19,892 bases of DNA, taken from assembly GCA_016256075.1 (NCBI GenBank), contig SDVU01000127.1, positions 1-19,892 on the forward strand, given 5' to 3'. Numbering within the stretch: the stretch's first letter is position 1; each line of letters starts with the position of its first letter. Below, piece by piece: positions 17,599 through 19,892 of the stretch. A program made the position numbers and the translations under genes. Source of the stretch: Dictyocoela muelleri (Eukaryota; Microsporidia). The notes below the pieces were generated by a model. The model was not told where the DNA came from and did not search any database. It saw nothing but the letters and a program-made list of their open reading frames with translations.

Positions 17599-18477
17599 TT
17601 AATTCAGTATAATTTCCAGAAAATCACCAAATTCAATATGTTTATAATTTTTGAAAGACATAAAAACATTTAAATGATCGTTTAATGTTTCAATTTTTAT
17701 ACCATAACTATAGTGTTTTATTTTTTTTAATAACGACCAAATATTTTTAATAGTCTGTGTGTTTGCTTTAGTTTCCGGATCGACGAAATAATATTTATGA
17801 CATACAGAATCTCTAAAATAATTTCGTATAGATTTGTATGCAGACCATTTATCAGATACAACAAAGCTTCTGCTTTTAATATTTTTTTTAATAATAGGGA
17901 TCAGTGTTTCAAAATTTCGATTGTCTAACCGCTGTAGATAAGCATATCCAGTCTTTTTTTCAACTGCTCTTCATATCCAGACAGCCTTTCCTAATTTTCC
18001 AACTCCATATTTTCTTCGGCTCTAAAAAGTTTGACCTATCTGAGCGTCTTTTAGAACACCCTTAACATTCGCTGATGCTTAACAACTAATTTACGATTTT
18101 TTTCCTTAAATAACGATACTAATGAGCCATACATATCTTCGCCGATCTTAAAATTATTCATTATATATTCAGATGTAAAATTGACGCAGTTAAAAAAATA
18201 AAAAGCAAACCTTAAATTTAAAACAGGATATATCTTAGTATTTTTAAGAGCACAATCAGAAAGCAAATTTTTTAAACTGCTACATTTTCCACATTTCCAA
18301 GCATATTTGAAATTATATTTTTAGTTTGGCTTAATTTTCATGAAATTTTATGATTTTATGGCATCTTTTTGTTTATGGAATAGCCCTTAATGTGTGAAAC
18401 AATTCAAGGACGTTTTTCTTTTCGGAAATATAAATAAAAAATTCAAAATCAGTCAAATAATTTAATCGATTTAACAT
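17599..18477 (-). pseudogene. Merlin transposase of element C, best preserved of its subfamily
   Basis: The ATG at 18475-18477 opens MLNRLNYLTDFEFFIYI. A zinc ribbon KYAWKCGKC follows, then LRFAFYFFNCVNF, YIMNNFKIGEDMYGSLVS and RKLVVKHQRM. The frame breaks near 18051, and the first Asp region reads AQIGQTF where IDQTF or IDETF is expected. RRKYGVGKLGKAVWI leads into an open C-terminal stretch from about 17959: KKTGYAYLQRLDNRNFETL, SFVVSDKWSAYKS with the second Asp, CHKYYFVDPETKANTQ, then TIKNIW where the catalytic Glu is replaced by Lys, SYGIKIETLNDHLNVFM, and a stop at 17599-17601. It is about 293 codons with one or two frameshifts and two stops. The missing first and third acidic residues mean it cannot catalyse transposition. 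Confidence 0.82.
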
Positions 18478-18516
18478 GATTATAAATAGAATTTTTTCTA
18501 TATAGGTGTTTAAATT

Positions 18517-18787
18517 GAGACCCGGATTAGAGACCAGAGAAAAATTTATGGTAGAATAAAAAAAAAACGTTTTATATTTAAAATTTCATGCTGATTTATT
18601 TTCTTAAAACGTTTTTTATATTAATTTTTATATATTTCGCTTCGCGAAATGTGTAAAAATACAAATTATAAAAATTCATATAAAAAAAGTTAGAAGAAAA
18701 TAAATCAGCATGAAATTTTAAATATAAAACGTTTTTTTTATTTTATTCTACCATCATTTTTTTTTCTGGTCCCTAACCCGGGTAAGT
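18517..18787. repeat. right terminal hairpin of Merlin C
   Basis: This palindrome is centred near 18645 (ATTTCGCTTCGCGAAAT) and nearly the same sequence as the left hairpin of C. It ends in the element tip CTAACCCGGGTAAGTACC. Confidence 0.85.
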
Positions 18788-18849
18788 ACCTTTAATTTTT
18801 TTATTTCACATTTTCAAATTTAATTTTCTCCCTTTCATAAACAATTTTT

Positions 18850-19211
18850 GGTACTCAAAAAGTTATAAACCTAAAAAAGATCTTAATAAAGGGTGTAAAG
18901 ACGAAAGATCCATGAATTTTCTCTTGGATCTTATAAACCCCCCTAATAAGAACCTTATAAAAAATATATACTTAAAGAAAATATAAAAAACCTCTTTTAA
19001 TAAGATCGCTTTTGTGGCTAATTATGACTCTCGGAACATTTTTTGTTATTTATTCAGATTACCATATTTGGTAATTCCCGATACTAAATATAAAAAAATT
19101 AAATGTATAAAAATTGTTTCGGGGTCTATAATTAGCATAAAAATTTTATGTATTTTTTGTATTTATACTTTTCTTAAGCTGTTTTTTTTGGTCTTAACTT
19201 GTTAAAGTACC
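18850..19211. mobile_element. Merlin-like MITE (362 bp) with GGTACT ends
   Basis: The left end is GGTACTCAAAAAGTTATAA and the right end, reverse strand, GGTACTTTAACAAGTTAAG. The flanking octamers CAATTTTT (18842-18849) and AAATTTTT (19212-19219) agree at seven of eight positions. The interior folds: GCTAATTAT at 19017 pairs with ATAATTAGC near 19124, and ATTACCATATTTGGTAAT lies between. The open frame 19014-19205 reads across this hairpin and looks non-coding. The GGTACT tip and 8-bp duplication link it to Merlin A, B and C, though most of the sequence is its own. Confidence 0.6.
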
Positions 19212-19892
19212 AAATTTTTTACCATATTTACCCCATATATTTACCTTATATTACTATATTCTTTGTAATTTATTCGAAATTTGTTCAATCTTTAGATTGA
19301 AATAGCACATAAATTTTTATTCCATAGAAAATTATAATTTAATTGTTTATTTTGTATATCCTGAGTCCTCTGTTTCAGTGGTACATAATATATGCTGAAA
19401 TACTTATCAGAGTTTGAATCCTCATATTACAATTTTTATTTTTTCTGAAAAAATGTCGCGTGTTGGGCGTATTTCACGCGCTGCTCGCGTCATGATACTA
19501 TATTTAGCTCTGTGAAATATAAAAATATAATAATATATCAAAATATATAAAACATTGGTTTGTGATTATTAATTAACAAAGAATTTTATATTTTTTATAT
19601 TTTTATACTTATGATTTATCTCAATTTCTGGTCTTAAAACAGTTGTTGTGCTAAAATTTTATACCTTAATTTTTGTATATATTATTGAATATTTTTGTAT
19701 ATATTGATGAAAATTTTTGATTCTACAACGGGTTAGCCACCACCTGTTTAAAATAGGAAATCGTCATCTAGAGAAGAAGAGAACATGATTCTTATTTAGA
19801 ATAAGCTTTAAATGACGAGAATAACTCAGATATATGAAAATAAATTTTACAACGCTTGTCTCTGACGATATTTAAAAAATGCTGCTGCGCAG
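19212..19892. other. unassigned AT-rich right edge
   Basis: No gene is visible. It holds a tRNA-like box A/box B pair at 19371-19421, a GC-dotted patch ATGTCGCGTGTTGGGCGT near 19455 recalling the arms of the 4170-4582 foldback, and a short direct repeat TTTTTGTATATATT near 19673 and 19694. The last bases (TGCTGCTGCGCAG) are less AT-rich and could be the edge of another feature. Confidence 0.4.
19371..19421 (+). promoter_or_regulatory. tRNA-like box A and box B pair
   Basis: TGTTTCAGTGG (19371-19381) is close to the RNA polymerase III box A consensus, and AGTTTGAATCC (19411-19421) to box B. The spacing of 40 bases start to start is slightly short for a tRNA. The presumed acceptor and T-stem bases do not pair, so it is not a working tRNA. 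It may be a decayed tRNA gene or the head of a tRNA-derived SINE. A T-rich run follows from about 19433. Chance in AT-rich DNA is also possible. Confidence 0.3.

Larger units (their letters stand above)
17183..18790 (-). mobile_element. Merlin element C with hairpin termini
   Basis: The right end on the reverse strand is GGTACTTACCCGGGTTAG, and the left end TGTACTTACTTGGGTTAG is the same with point changes. Terminal hairpins lie at 17190-17472 and 18517-18787. The inner motif GTCACAATTTAAACACC lies beside the left one and its inverted partner beside the right one, as in element A. The flanking octamers AAAAAATC and TTTAATTT do not match, so the target duplication is lost, the left flank being replaced by the adjoining palindrome or a recombination. 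The transposase is on the minus strand. Confidence 0.82.

Overview
This 19.9 kb window is very A+T-rich eukaryotic DNA. I find no intact gene: no host gene, rRNA or functional tRNA. It is a graveyard of transposable elements, many nested inside one another. Recognisable broken transposases belong to Merlin (ISXO2/IS1595-like DDE, at least six copies), Tc1/mariner, hAT (CGGBP1-like type) and Mutator-like (MULE, FLYWCH-type N-terminus). There is also a decayed Ty3/Gypsy-like integrase. Merlin abundance, extreme A+T content and lack of host genes would suit an expanded microsporidian genome. The same superfamilies also occur in AT-rich invertebrates (for example Hydra or insects), so the organism remains a guess.

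Layout, left to right. 1-290: Merlin transposase fragment (-). 570-2179: Tc1-like transposase (-), split by a 681-bp MITE at 1215-1895 whose removal at a TA target restores an in-frame protein. 2180-3481: unassigned. 3482-4038: probable hAT MITE. 4170-4582: GC-dotted foldback that interrupts another Merlin transposase (4583-5088, +). 5420-8464: MULE transposase (+), split by a 1693-bp hAT element (5613-7305) with terminal repeats and a near-perfect 8-bp target duplication.

8480-14887 is the most complex block. It is an inverted duplication of the 3' part of a Ty3/Gypsy-like fossil. One arm is interrupted by Merlin element D (8677-12538, target duplication TCATTTTC) and by foldback element N (12679-13502, target duplication ACATTCTGC). 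D in turn carries Merlin elements A (9397-10944, GGATATTC) and B (11222-12483, AAAAATTT). 14810-15606: a 641-bp palindrome between two 78-bp direct repeats. 15825-16455: two minisatellites. 16671-17181: a 510-bp palindrome. 17183-18790: Merlin element C. 18850-19211: a short Merlin-like MITE. 19212-19892: AT-rich DNA with a tRNA-like box A/box B pair.

The most distinctive feature is a Merlin subfamily (A and C, B in reduced form). Each terminus is a hairpin of about 280 bp bearing the GGTACT end, followed in A and C by a shared inner inverted motif close to GTCACAATWTAAACACC. The transposase lies between the two hairpins. N has the same hairpin-end design without a transposase. The nesting gives a relative order: MULE before hAT; Gypsy-like fossil before D and N; D before A and B; Tc1 before its MITE. 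The element boundaries were read by eye from terminal inverted repeats and target duplications.
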